From: Carnegiea gigantea
Taxonomy: Eukaryota; Streptophyta; Magnoliopsida; Caryophyllales; Cactaceae
Direction of reading: 5' to 3'
Assembly (NCBI GenBank): GCA_029747015.1
Contig: JAKOGI010000024.1
Coordinates: 1,044,001-1,108,000 of the forward strand
Length of the DNA stretch: 64,000 nucleotides
Positions 1-11,449 of this stretch are shown here, one piece after another (position 1 is the stretch's first letter; every line of letters starts with the position of its first letter). The translations under genes and the position numbers were made by a program. The notes beneath the pieces are model-generated. The model worked only from the letters and a program-made list of their open reading frames with translations, was not told the origin of the DNA and did no database searches.

Positions 1-543
1 CTCACTCTAAAAATGGAGTCTACTCCTAACTAGATGGTGGAATTCAATGGAATGGGATAATGGGTTATGGATGCCAAGGACGACAGCAAATGTCATTTTT
101 ATTCAAAGAAATCCAAGCTCCTAAACTACAAAACGGGTGGAAAATGAAAGACTGTAAGGAAAACTAGCGAAGACGGGGAAATAGGGTCTACCACGGCTGT
201 GGCCCTACCACGGTCCGACCATGGTGGCCTCTAGTAGGCCCGTTTCGCGATGATTCATTTGCTACTTCTTCTGGATCTTCCTAGACCGTTGTTCTAGCCG
301 CGGTTTGACCGTATTGAATGTCTTTGGGCCTCTTTTGCTATCATCTTTGATCTATAAGGCCTCCAAATCTTCATTCTATTCACATAACTTGGCTCACAAA
401 ATGAAAATCTGCAAACACTATCAAAACAAGCGAAACCAAGGGTAATAGTAAAAATAAGAGCATAAATCGTACAATTAAGCATGTTAATCCCCTAAAAACG
501 CATCAAAATGACCATAAAATGATATGCTCTACGGGTACTTATC
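1..543 (-). mobile_element. Edge-truncated Ty3/gypsy-type LTR (5' part)
   Basis: Read on the minus strand, an LTR appears to begin TGATAAGTACCCG at 543 and run leftward out of the window. Just upstream on that strand (about 545-557) is a decayed purine-rich stretch (GAAGTTGGGTCT), as expected of a PPT before a 3' LTR. The U3-like text that follows resembles the opening of the solo LTR found at 46846-48700: both contain CGATTTATGCTC followed by a T-rich run. The other end lies outside the window, so neither length nor TSD can be given. It may be a 3' LTR or a solo LTR. Confidence 0.5.
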
Positions 544-957
544 AAGACCCAACTTCTATGACCAAACACTTACTGTCAATCTTCTAAATCTTCTTTAACC
601 TCAAACCCCGTAGAAATTAAAGCCCCACAATGAAATGATTTGCCTTTACTAGCCAAAGGTGAAACTCTCAGCCTTGTTGGCACAAGGATCGTTCGACTCA
701 TTTCCCCTCAATAGTAAATCTCCACAAGTTAAGCTTGTAAATGATGAGACAATCCATTTTGAGATGAGTTGTGATCATTATATTAAAATTTTTAATAGGC
801 TCGTAAATGTTAGACACATCTTTCACCCCATTAGAGCATCTCCTAAATCCTTCAATAATTCATACATGTTCGAGAAGGGTGGCACTCTTAGCACAATGAG
901 TTCTCTTAAACTCAATGGGTGCCATAAGTTTATCATTGTATCCTTGGTTACCAATGT
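544..957. other. Unassigned stretch, no supported gene
   Basis: A 102-codon open frame (659-967, plus strand) lies here but has no motif I recognise. Its position just before a chromovirus-like tail suggests retroelement remnant. I see no promoter, no RNA gene and no clear repeat. Confidence 0.3.
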
Positions 958-996
958 AAGGATTTGAGGTCAAATCCTTTTCAAGGGGGAGCGGTT
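958..996 (+). pseudogene. C-terminal tail of a Ty3 chromovirus polyprotein, with PPT
   Basis: The frame starting at 958 reads KDLRSNPFQ, which resembles the acidic/glutamine tail at the C-terminus of many plant Ty3/gypsy chromovirus polyproteins. It is followed at once by a purine-rich tract (982-994, CAAGGGGGAGCGG) and then TGATGTAGAGC from 996, the usual order of pol end, PPT and 3' LTR start. Upstream frames are too decayed to identify the integrase. The family assignment rests on a short motif and is tentative. Confidence 0.35.
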
Positions 997-2361
997 GATG
1001 TAGAGCAAGTTTTGAGCTTGATCCTACTCTCACTAGTAAGGGTCTTGAACCAAGTTAGTCGAATGTTGACCCTATGTCAAGGACTAGTCCCCCTAAGCTA
1101 ACATTGACATGGGACCCTTGAGATTGTCCAAGTAAGCTTAGGAAAGGTGATTGGATAATTAGTAGCCCTAAATAAGGAGTTTAACCACTCGATCCTCCCA
1201 AAACTACCTTATTCTCTCGTTTTCAATTTTTTGGGAAGAATACTTCACCTTATTTCTTTCTCGATTTTAACTAGGCAAATGAGCTTCAATTTCTATAAAT
1301 TATACATGGTTGGAAATCCCCAAATGTTTGTGTTCTAACAAGTCTTGAATCACACTCAAAATCTAAGTATCGGGAAAGGTATGGACTGAAAATCGAGCAA
1401 GGGTTGGTCCAAGATTGGAAAATGCACGGTTTTAATCATGGGCTTAACTGAGGAGGGTACAAATGCAATCCTGGAGATTAATTAGTACGGTATGACTTTA
1501 CACATACAAAGGAAGATTTTTCAAGTGGAGACACCTCCATTGGTGGCGTAGAGCCTTCTTAAAGCTCTCTAGAAGATGGAGAATGAATTCTGGAAACTAC
1601 AACTTATCTTGATGGTAATTATCTTAAGTATCTAGATTTATTCTTCTATGATATTTTGTAAGCCTCCTATTAGCCCCATTGTCCCAATAATGTAACAGCT
1701 AGTCCCCATTTAGTTTGGTTTTTATAGAGCCAATCACCTCTATGAAAATTCAAACTTGATGAATGATATGAGAGCTTAAAGCTTGGTGCTTTTCTCAAAA
1801 TCTCAAAATCTTTATTTTTCTAAGGAAGGTGCTGATTTCAGTTCATCCCTTTAATATAACCCTTGTTGCTAAGGCTTTAGAGGGTTAGAAGGTAGGTTGA
1901 TTTGATCTAGCTGGTGGTCCAACCTTTAGCCTAGATATATGCTCTTTGATTTATTTCTTGGTTATACACTTCAAGTATAGATTCCTATCTATTAGAGGTT
2001 TCCTTCTAATTGGGGATTCATTCTCTTGGTTCGTTTTCAAAAAGATTGGTCTCCAATATCCATCAGGATCATCTACAAAGATTTCTCACATGTATTTGGT
2101 CAAATGGAATCCACTACACATCACAAGGTGACTTAGCATGCACATTAAAAGCATCGTACGACAAGTCTTGCATGTTGTCATTTGCTCATGCATTATATAA
2201 TGTCATTGTGCAGACTTTCTTGTGAATTTTCCACTCATTCAAAAGATTATGAAGTTTTTCATGTAAACCTTTCCATTTTTTTAGAGGAGGTACATGACAA
2301 AAGTTTAAAATCTTAATATCCAATTTTTACCTGTCCTCAATGTAATGGGTTGTTAAAGAGA
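997..2361. other. Probable decayed LTR or intergenic sequence
   Basis: If the tract at 982-994 is a PPT, an LTR should start at about 996, but I found no second copy to define its end. Small open frames at 1946-2225 have no recognisable domain. No RNA gene or host gene is supported. Confidence 0.25.
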
Positions 2362-2933
2362 CACTACAAGAAAAGATGGCATTTATGAAAGGGAAAACTA
2401 TCATAGATGACTTCAAATCCTAGCATAAAAACCTTTTACAATAGGAAAAATGTCCCGTTGCAGATGTGATGAATAGAAAACATCTTTTACACCACCCCCG
2501 TCCTAATAGTTCATGACATCTTTTATGAGGGCCTTTAGCTTCAACACTTATTAGTTTGATACAAATCCTAGGAGGTCATAGCTTCAAGACTAATTAGTTT
2601 CAATATAAACCATTCCTATGCATATGAGCCTACAAAGTATTAGCCTGTAAACTAATTAGTTTCCATACACAACCGAAAAGTTCAAGTGTATATGCATGGT
2701 AGTGATAACTATAAAACTAGTTAGTTTTTACATAAGACCTCAAAAGTTCCATTGCGTAAGAGGCTTCCCTCAAAAACTATAAGCGTTTGTGAAAAATAAA
2801 ATGAACTGTCCTACTTCATCAATCTAAATACTGCCATCTGTAATAGAGAAGTATAAGGGAAACCAAGATTAGTCATAAAAATTTTAACATATATGATCCA
2901 CATCCAGCAAAATATATATCCTTTACCGTAGTG
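2362..2933. mobile_element. Candidate short CACTA-type element
   Basis: The sequence at 2362 begins CACTACAAGAAAA, the classic terminus of plant CACTA (En/Spm) transposons. A possible opposite end, CCGTAGTG, stops at 2933; its reverse complement matches the left end at about 12 of 18 positions. The 572 bp between have no coding capacity. Several dispersed motifs of the type ACTAATTAGTTT occur inside. The 3-bp flanks (AGA left, AAT right) do not match, so the right boundary is uncertain. Confidence 0.35.
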
Positions 2934-3059
2934 AATGATTTAAATCATTAAGGATAGAAGGAAAATATATGGGAATAGCGTGTCCAATTGCTCGAGGTTG
3001 TAATATACAAAAAAATTTGGTTGCAATACTTACATAAGAAAAAATGTTTTTTTGATTTC

Positions 3060-4524
3060 AATCAATGTTATAAGTGCCGCTTACCTTACCTCTTGATAAA
3101 TCTCTAATTTCACTGTTTTAACCCTTAATTTTACCAATCTTCCCAATATGTTTCTTTAATTTTGTGCAGGATTTGATCATATGTGCTTCTCTTTGCTCGT
3201 AATTCTTTTATTTGCATTAATTTTCCTTTTTGTAGGTATTTTGGTCTCAATTGGAAGGATTTCTACATCTATCAAGACATAGATGAGCAAGGAAGCGATG
3301 TTTCGCCAAGGGAATTTCAAAGTTGATAGATGGGGTCAAAGCTTGAAGAATTAAAGTAAAAGCTTCTACATGGCCAGTCGTGCATTTGAGCATGGCCATG
3401 CAAAATCACAATTTGAGTTGAAAAAGTGCTCGGCCAGGTGTGCAGATTATGCATGGCATCTGTTACAGGCAGAAAGTTCCTACAGGAGTTTACAATCGGC
3501 CATGTCTTTTGAGGTGAAAATTCTCCCTTGTGTCAAAGCATGGTCATGTATTATGCAACTTTCAGTGTTATCTACCTATTTTGAGGAAGTTAATTAGGGA
3601 CATTTTTTGTCATCTTTTTAGAGAGCATCTTTTTAGGATGAAATTAGGTTTTGTTAGAGGGACTTTAAAAACTCTTTTTGGCTTTGATTTGTGGATTGAT
3701 TGAAGATTGAATTTGTGATTCACAGTATCTGATTCAAGTTTGCATGTCTTATCTTCTTCTCTGCAATTTCAATTCAACTATATATATTCAGCCATGTTCA
3801 TTAAATTAGGGTTAAGAATTATGATTATGGATATGTGTAAAGGCTAAAACTCCAGTCTAGGTTTAGGAATAGCCTCTATTATGCTCAGTTGAATCATGCT
3901 CTATGTTTTTGTCAATTGGGCCCATGTCTATGTATTGGATTCTCACTCAGCACACCAGGTGTTTGATGAATGTCTCTAAAGAGATTTATTTCACTAGTTA
4001 TAATTAAGGTCTAGCAGATGAACGAAAGTTGAATCCTTTATCTAGTGTGACTTTATGAGTGTTGAATATCTTGATCTGAAAATAATTAAGGTTTTGATTG
4101 GGAAATTTTGATTACTCAATTTTGTGGCTTTGATGATTCTAGTTTCATGAAAATAGATAATCAGGATTTATTTATCGCTGTAACGATCATCAAAAGAAGG
4201 CATGGATGTGCTTTCAATTTGTGACCATTCCAGTTCAATCGTTTGTATGGATAGGTTTGCATGATTTAGTTAGTGATTCGCAAAGCATAATAGCGTGGCG
4301 AACCCCAAACTAAGATCCTTATCAGCTATTGATTTTAGATAAATTTTCCAACATGCAGTAGAATAGAACTGTTTTCAATAATTGTCAACCTAAGTGAATA
4401 TTTGCCTAGATTGAGTGCTAAAAGTCAGGTTGGTAGTTGAAATTGAGTTCCTTATGGACATAACTCGTACTTTTCAATTACTAGCTGCAGTTACACCATG
4501 CACTTGTGATAATTTTAGACAATA
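3060..4524 (+). mobile_element. Decayed 5' LTR of the Athila-type element (start approximate)
   Basis: This block precedes a PBS-like site at 4531 and then gag sequence, so by position it is the 5' LTR. Its right end is placed at 4524 by analogy with the LTR end at 17853: in both, AGTTTT separates the LTR from a GCG-containing PBS. The left end is not fixed because the 3' LTR is not in the window. A 75-codon open frame at 3370-3597 lies inside the LTR and is not considered a gene. Confidence 0.45.
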
Positions 4525-4530
4525 AGTTTT

Positions 4531-4548
4531 TAGCGTCGCCACCAGGGA
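4531..4548 (+). promoter_or_regulatory. Decayed primer-binding site, tRNA-Asp type
   Basis: TAGCGTCGCCACCAGGGA aligns with TGGCGCCGTTGCCGGGGA, the complement of the 3' end of plant tRNA-Asp, at 12 of 18 positions. Most differences are transitions. It lies directly downstream of the LTR-like block and upstream of gag. Confidence 0.45.
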
Positions 4549-4699
4549 GCTTATCTATTTCAGCATCAGAACAACCTAAAATACTTTAGATTAGGCTTTT
4601 TCTTTTCCTTTCTTTTTTTTGTTTTTCTTTATCCTTATTTGGACCTACTTACACTTGGTATAGTTCTTACTTTGTCTGCATAGACGTAGTTAAGGAAAT

Positions 4700-6190
4700 C
4701 AAAACCTTATTCCCTTTGATCCAGAGATCGGAGCTACTATGTAAGCAAAGCAGCGCCCAAAAAAGAAGAAAATAGAGGTTGTAATGGTTGGAAGGGATAA
4801 CAAGGTTCTACGAGATTATGTTATGTTGCAATCATCGGGTATCACTTCATCCATAGTGAATCCAACTACTAAGGCACTCAGCTTTGAGCTGCAACCCCCC
4901 TTATCTCCTTAGTGAAGAAAGACCAGTTCGGTAGGCACCCCTATGAGAACCCAAACATCCATCTTCACAATTTCCTTGCGAAGTGCGATACAATCAAGGT
5001 CAACTGGATACCCACTAATGCTATTCGACTAAGGCTCTTCTCATTCTCCATGGAGGATAGAGCTAGAGATTGGCTTGAGAATAAGGAGATAAATGCCTTT
5101 ACCCCATAGGATGCACTCTCTAAGGCTCTCTTGAGCAACTATTTCCCACCAGGAAAGACCGCCAAATTGTGGGCAGGCAATACTTCATTCACTTAACTAC
5201 ATGGCGAGTCCTTATATGAACCTAAGGAGAGATTCAAGGATCTTCAACGCTAATGTTCACATCATGGTGTCCCTGATTGACTCCTGGCCCATACTTTCTA
5301 CAATGGCCTAGATTATACTCTGAAGATGTCCATTGATGTTGCACCTAGGGGTGCTCTCATGCGGAAATCAATTGATGATGCGAAGGATGTATTGGAAGAT
5401 ATGGCCACCAACAACTAATACTGGTCAAGTGCGAGACCCATATTAAAAAGAAGCACTGGTAAATGTGATATTGATGTTGTGGATATACTTGCCAGCAAGG
5501 TTGATGATCTTGCTCAGTGATTTGATAGGCTAAGGCTCCTAATGTGAGTAGCTCATCTGGTATAGTTTATGAGGTAGGGATTATTTATTCGATTTGTGGC
5601 ATTCAAGGGCACATGGCTGCTGATTGTTACGCTACTTTCCCAGGAATTTATCAGGCTAATGCTATGTAAAGCTTTAACACATGCCCACAAGATAACCCCT
5701 ACTCAAACACATATAACCCTAGATGGAGAAACCACCTAAATTTCTCCTACTGCAATAACCCCTTGCCTCCTAATGATGTTCAACCCCTAGGATTTTAATA
5801 CAAAGCACCCTAAAACCTACCCTCCCAACCCCCTCAACAAAAATCCAATCTAGAAGGTCTCATGGAATGCTTTATCCATACTCAGACAAAGACTAATGAA
5901 AGCCTTGGTGAGTAAGTCAATCACCTAAATTCTAAATTTGAGACTATGACCACTCACCAGATTAGGATGGAAAACCAAATTACTCAAATTGCAGAGCAAG
6001 CGAGCAATTTATCTAGACCCTAGGGACACGTACAAAGTTAACCCGAGACCAAACCTAGGGGTCAGATGAATGTTATTACTCTGAATAGTGGAAAGGAGCT
6101 AGAGGGTCCCAAAATGTCCATGGGAAAGGACACGAGATAGGTGGAGGGAGAGGATAGTATTGAGAAGGAGTTTCAATTGAAACTCTAAAT
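4700..6190 (+). pseudogene. Athila-type Ty3/gypsy gag, broken
   Basis: This is the remnant of a retrotransposon capsid (gag) gene. The segment 4912-5109 shows the Retrotrans_gag pattern: FGRHPYENPNIH, then LRLFSFSMEDRARDWL. The homology continues past a stop at 5107 (ALSKALLSNYFPPGKTAKL). A degenerate zinc-knuckle (ICGIQGHMAADC, near 5595) follows; its first cysteine is missing in what I read. Next comes NPYSNTYNPRWRNH (about 5697-5738), a motif typical of the Athila-lineage gag tail. Numerous stops and frame changes make it non-functional. The natural start codon cannot be chosen confidently. Confidence 0.75.
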
Positions 6191-6329
6191 GAGAGGGTGG
6201 AGGTTAAGAAGACAAAGGAAGTTTGAGCTGAGAATATTTTCCTTCCAGTGAAGGCTTACAAGCCTCATGTTCCGTATCTTTAGAGGTTAGTAAAGGTTAG
6301 AGATGAACAAGAGTATGAGAAATTCCTCA

Positions 6330-6780
6330 AGATACTGAAAAAGTTCCGCATTAACATTCCCTTTTTGGAGGCTATCGCTGACATGCCATTCTATGTAAAA
6401 TTTTGAAGGATTTGCTCTCTAACAAAGGGAAGTTACTATGTGATCTTGGAACTAGTGCGAGCCTCATGCCATACTCCATCTACAGGAAGCTGCAAGTAGA
6501 AGACTTGAAGCCTACTACCATCTCATTGCAGCTTGCTGATAGATCTATTCAGTACCCCGTTAGTATTATAGAAGACGTCCCCTTACAGGTGGAAAAGCTA
6601 TTTATTCAATGTGATTTCATTGTCATAGAAATGGAAGAAGACTATCATATCTCTATCATCCCAAGGCGATCCTTTTGGGCAACAATGGGAGCCATGATTG
6701 ATGTCAAGCATGGCAAACTTTCCCTTTAAGTAGGAGACGAGAACGTAGAACTTAGCAAGGAAGACTTGCCATTTTAGGGA
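6330..6780 (+). pseudogene. Athila-type retroviral aspartic protease, broken
   Basis: The protein segment at 6403-6729 contains LLCDLGTSASLMPYSIY, matching the active-site region of non-chromoviral Ty3/gypsy proteases, where D-L-G-A-S is usual (here D-L-G-T-S). Downstream residues GAMIDVKHGKLSL match the conserved end of the domain. The upstream part, FLEAIADMPFYVKF, is in frame but cut by a stop at about 6402. It would process the Gag-Pol polyprotein. It sits between gag and RT in the normal order. Confidence 0.75.
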
Positions 6781-7089
6781 TGACATTCTAGAGGTCGTTA
6801 TGAATGATTAAGATATGTCTAAATAACAAGCACAGAAAAAGTAGGAGTATGCTAGACTCCTCACCGCATCTACCACCTACACACGTAGGTAATGCCCCAA
6901 GGAGGTTCTCAATGTGGAGGTTCAAGCCTCTTGGGAGGGGAAGAAGTGCACACCGAAGGTAGAGTTAAAGCCTCTACCTCCCCATCCTAAGTATGAATCT
7001 CTTGACCCTTGTCACTAGTTCCTTATTATTGTCAATGTTAAGCTGGATGGGCCCCAACTTGAAAAACTGTTGGAAGTGCTCTAGAAGAA

Positions 7090-8830
7090 TAGGTGTGGCA
7101 TAGGCCATAGCATTGATGATATTAAGGGACTTAGTCCTTCACTTTGCATGCATCGAATCTTTCTTAATGAAGGTCATAAACCCTATAGACAACCTCAACG
7201 ACATTTAAATCTGAATATGTAAGAGGTTGTGAAAAAAGAGGTTATCAAGCTACTTAACACTGGGATCATCCATCCTATCTCAAATAGTGAATAGGTGCAT
7301 CCATTCCAGGTAGTGCCCAAAAGGTGGTATGATCGTCATTAAGAATGAGCGTGATGAGCTCATCTCTGCTAGGACTATCACTGGGTGGTGCATGTGGATT
7401 GATTATCATTGAATCAAGCCATCTAGAAAGATCAAATCCCCATTCCCTTTATTGACCAGATGCTAGCACGATTAACTAGGCATTCCTTCTTCTGTTATTT
7501 GGACAGCTACTCAAGTTTTTTTCTAAATTCCTATTTATCAAAGTGATCAAGGGAAAGCCACCTTTACATGCCCTCACAGCACCTTCGCCTATCGGATGAT
7601 GCCTTTTGGGTTATGTAATTCCACTATCAGTTTTCAACGCTGTATGACTACCATCTTCTCTGATTTCATCTAGATCATCATAGAGGTATTCATGGATGAC
7701 ATCTCTGTCTATGGAAGTACCTTTGAATTGTGTTTAGAAAATTTGATTAAGGTATTCCGTAGATGTGAGGAAGTTAGTTTAGTGCTGAATTGGAAGAAGT
7801 ATCACTTCATGGTACAGGAAGGGGTAGGGCTGGCAGGATCGGGTACCTAGTCCATTTTCATAGAACCGGTCATGGTCCCAGTTGGAACCAAGTTCAAAAA
7901 TCTGGATCTGGACTCAGTCTTGGTCCTGGTTGGAATCGTGTCTAGGATTTTTGGAGCTAGTCTCAGAACCGATTGGGACGGAGTTCAAAATCGGGTACAC
8001 AGGTCCTAATTTTTTTCCTATTTTGTTTTATTTCATTTTATTTAAATTTTTGCCTTGTGGTTGTGACTTTGTGAGAGAAGAAATACACCTAACAAGCTAG
8101 GTAATCAGTCGTTCAAAATCAAATTTAATAGAGTGCCAGCTAGACATTTATCATACATTAAAGTTCAATTGGTTAGCCAATAATTAGCATTTCATTTCAT
8201 CCAAGTATAAAAAAATACCATCTTCTCATAGTAGTATACATTAACAAAAAGATTTAGCAATATCAACATATAGCTGGAAATTATAGCGGCATTGGAAGAA
8301 TAACACCTGATATTAACGGGTAATCAGTAACTTGGACATTTTTTTTAAAAAAAACACTAATTTGACTGGGTAATCGAGTAATGGGTCAAGTTCTGCTTCC
8401 CAGTTTTTAGGACCTGACTCCGGACTCGGTTACAACAAGTTGTAGGATTTTGAAGCTAGCCCCAGAACCAGTTCAACCGGGTCCGGGTATGGACTCGGGG
8501 GTCCAAATGAGGCCCAGGTTCAAAATCGGCACCCTATTTTTTTTGCTCAGCTCTAGGAAGGGTGGTTTTGGTCATGTTATTTTTGATAGGGGCATTGAGG
8601 ATGATCAGGCTAAGATAGATGTTATTAAGTGATGGACCCCTCCACATCAGTTAAAGATGTGCAGAATTTTATTGGTCATGCGGGATTTTATCACCGCTTC
8701 ATCAAGGAGTTCTCTAAGATTGCTAAGCCTCTCACTCAGCTATTAGCCAAAGATGCCCATTTGTGTTCACTGATAAGTGCCATGAAGCTTTCTGCAGGAT
8801 TAAGCAGGCATTAATTTCTATGCCCATCAT
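7090..8830 (+). pseudogene. Athila-type reverse transcriptase, split by a hAT element
   Basis: RT homology begins around 7140 (HRIFLNEGHKPYRQPQRH) and runs with several frame changes to 7824. It then resumes at 8556 after the inserted element. Visible blocks are EVVKKEVIKLL with a stop just before it, the finger motif TFTCPHSTFAYRMMPFGLCN near 7560-7620, and the catalytic VFMDDISVYG near 7687-7716, with both aspartates kept. After the insertion come HVIFDRGIEDDQAKIDVI, and then a shifted frame with [19 protein letters not shown] leading into RNase H. In-frame stops and shifts show it is dead. Confidence 0.8.
7825..8555. mobile_element. Non-autonomous hAT-like element inside Athila RT
   Basis: A 731-bp segment interrupts the RT reading frame. 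It is flanked by near-identical 8-bp sequences, GGAAGGGG (7817-7824) and GGAAGGGT (8556-8563), and 8-bp TSDs are diagnostic of hAT transposons. The ends are imperfect inverted repeats: TAGGGCTGGCAG on the left and TAGAGCTGAGCA at the right end read in reverse complement, close to the usual plant hAT terminus. The interior holds G-rich partial repeats (for example GGTCCTGGTTGG and GGGTCCGGGT) and no transposase. Removing it and one TSD copy rejoins the RT. Confidence 0.8.
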
Positions 8831-8837
8831 TCAACCG

Positions 8838-9240
8838 CCAAATTAGAGTCTCCCATTTGAGATCATGTGCGATACCATTGACTATGTGGTAGAGGTAGTT
8901 TTAGGACAACGCAAAGATAAGAAGCCAGTTATGATCTACTATGCTAGCAGAACACTTGATGAGGCCCAGCAGAATTACATCACCATTGAGAAGTAGCTGC
9001 TTGCAACCGTATACGCGATGGAGAACTTTAGACCTTATCTCCTCTGCTCGAAAGTCATTGTATCCACTGACCATTTTTCTCTAAAGCATTTTCTTGAGAA
9101 TAAGAATGTGAAGCCTCGCCTCATCGGGTTTACCACTCCGGCAAGAGTTTGACCTGTAGATCCAGGACAAGGTGTGGGCTAAAAATGGTGTTGCTGACCA
9201 CCTCTCTTGGTTCATTGTTGATAGATAGGATGTCCCCCTT
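8838..9240 (+). pseudogene. Athila-type RNase H, broken
   Basis: This is the RNase H domain that follows RT in Ty3/gypsy pol; it would degrade RNA in RNA-DNA hybrids during reverse transcription. Visible pieces are PFEIMCDTIDYVVEVVLGQR (8856-8915), IYYASRTLDEAQQNY (from 8937) and VSTDHFSLKHFLENKN, in the usual order. Stops interrupt it (TAG near 8994 and again near 9150). The catalytic aspartate of the first strand appears to be kept in MCDTID. Confidence 0.7.
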
Positions 9241-9589
9241 GACGATGTTTTTCCTGATAGGCATCTATTGGCCATCTCCTTAGGTAGGGCTCCATGGTTT
9301 GCAGACATTGCGAACTACTTGGGTACTAGCATATTATTATCTGATTTGAGCTCTGGCAAGAAGAAGTTCTTTCACGACCTCATATTTTATTTTTGGAAGG
9401 AGCCTTTTCTTTATAAGTTGTACAATGATGGCATATAGAACATACATTCCAAAAGAAGAGATTCAGATTGTGATATCTCATTATCACAATTCCGCATGTG
9501 GATGGCATACTAGCTCCTCTAAGACCGCCGCTAAGGTACTCCAAGCAGGCTTCTTTTAACCTTCATTGTTCTAGGATTTACATGGCTGT

Positions 9590-10018
9590 GTCTGCTTTTA
9601 TGATCATTGTCAAAGGATGGCAAACTATCCCGGAAGAATGAAATGCCCCCCAACTTCATCCTTGAAGTTGAGATTTTCCATGGTTGGGGCATTGACTTCA
9701 TGAGACCTTTCCGATACTCCAAAGGCAACAAATACATACCAGTTGTTATGGACCATGTCTCCATGTGGGTGGAGGCCATAGCTAGCCCTACTAATGACTC
9801 AAGGGTAGTGGCTAAGTTATTCAAAAAGATTATCTTTCCTCGTTTTGGAGTCCCAAGAGTGCTTAACAGTGGTAATGGGACGCACTTCATAGAGAAGAAC
9901 CTTGACGCTCTATTGAAGAAGTATGGAATGCACCACAAATATGGGCTTGGCTACTGCTCTCGGACTAGGGGCTAAGCTGAGATCTCAAATCGTGAAATCA
10001 ATGTTATCTTAGAGGAAA
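9590..10018 (+). pseudogene. Athila-type integrase, truncated
   Basis: The catalytic core of a Ty3/gypsy integrase is visible: WGIDFMRPF (first Asp kept), then VDHVS-like MDHVSMWVEAIA, TNDSRVVAKLFKK, FPRFGVPRVL, and NSGNGTHF where the family normally has a second catalytic Asp followed by GGTHF. The frame then reads LLKKYGMHHK. After a stop near 9973 it continues SNREINVILEE and ends abruptly at 10018, where a reverse-oriented LTR begins. The C-terminal part, any env-like frame and the 3' LTR are not seen in the window. Confidence 0.75.
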
Positions 10019-10830
10019 TGTTATACGACCACAAGTGCACGATGGCATTATAGCAAATTAAGGTTGATCCCATAAAGACTAGGTTAAACTACCAGACTAT
10101 GTTACCTCAAGATAGGTTAACCAAATTCAAAGTTGTGAATGAAACTAAGCTACACTACGTATCTAATCTAATAGATAAACAATCAAGGGTTTTAATCAAA
10201 TCAAGCGATTTCTAACTCATACATTAATCAAGCACCTTTTCGTTAGATGGGTAACTCTAAATCGATAATCGAATTATCAAACCCTTTTTAGGGTGGAATG
10301 AAATTCTTATGTCTAATCGACTATCATTTCTCAAGGGTTTTTTATTAGTCTCAGATTATTAGGAACACGATTATCAAATTTAGGGTTTCTTAAAAAGTGA
10401 GTCTTTCTCAAGATCCCACAACTTAATATGAATCTTAGTTTTCTAACATCTAGTTTTACCTTTCAGTTCTTCATCAAATGTCTAAAATAAGCAAGAAGTT
10501 GATCAAGTTTCCTACTAGCAAATCAACGTCTAAGATTTAGTAGAATAAACCCAACCAATCTGGCGAAAACTTTTACATCAAAACAAGAATTGGTTCAATC
10601 ACAACAATTCAACTCAATTCCAAGATTAACAATTCAAAAATTAACATAAAAATCAATACTAGTCTAAAAAGCATAGAAATCTAAAGAGACAAGAGAAGAG
10701 AAGGGAGAGGAATTGCATCGCGGATGCATGCGTATATAGTTAGATGTAAACCCGACCCAGGATCCTTGTAAATTTTCACCTTCAACATGCGCTCAAATCT
10801 ACCTAATCTAAATCTAAACCCTAATTACAT
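10019..10830 (-). mobile_element. Reverse-oriented Ty3/gypsy LTR fragment
   Basis: The reverse complement of this block is similar to the LTR at 16525-17853. For example, 10482-10500 reversed gives a segment like TTTTAGGTATTAGATGAAG followed by an AACTG/AACTA step, and the ordered blocks for 'CTTAACCTATCTTAAGG', 'GATCAACCTAGT' and 'CATCTAGATTAGG' occur in the same order. Its left border at 10019 (TGTTATACGACC on plus) fits the reverse complement of the LTR end. I could not find the other LTR end, so it is probably truncated or belongs to a diverged relative. It cuts the Athila integrase. Confidence 0.55.
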
Positions 10831-11449
10831 GATGAAAGTTGAAAAGTCAAATGGAATAGGATGATGAATGAAGCAGAAAAATGTGGCTTTTCTAACTGAA
10901 TCTAGTTTGCAAAACACACATGGTCTGATCCTAGGGCCCTCTATCCTGGTGGTTCTCTATCTTTTTAACTTATAATGCCTAAAATAGCTCAAAAGCCCAA
11001 CAATGATAGGAATCCACTTGGGAACCATGATACGTTGTTGAAGACTAACACAAAGAATAGGACCCGTCTATGTTCATACAAGACATTCAGAGGCTAAAAA
11101 CCAAGGGTAAACATGCTTGCATGAAACATGGAAGTCTTTGGCCTTCGGGAAAGTGACGAAGACGACGTCTATAACCTGCATGACGAACTAAACGATGATA
11201 ACATTTTAGGGGACAATAAAAAAGGACTTTTAGGCAGAGGAGGATCAGGCGATAGTCCAGTACCTTACAAGACCCGAGAGAAACTAGGCTAAGGAGTTCC
11301 CAAAACAGGCCCCCGAGAAAGAGAGAGTAACATTATCCTAAGAAGAGGATCTGGCGTTAGAACAGCTAAAGAAACTTAAAGCAGAGTATATGGCAGCTCA
11401 TAGTGGCCTCTCAAAAGCATAGATAACTCCTAATAGAGGCATCGAATAA
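10831..11449. other. Unassigned junction between LTR fragment and Tat element
   Basis: No recognisable domain. The Tat element's 5' LTR, PBS and gag should lie upstream of its protease but are not seen here, so the element is probably 5'-truncated. From about 11215 the text becomes purine-rich and may be decayed gag or linker. Confidence 0.3.

Noticed and set aside
9531..9938. 135-codon minus-strand open frame
   Set aside because: Complement of the Athila integrase core, which has clear domain evidence on the plus strand.
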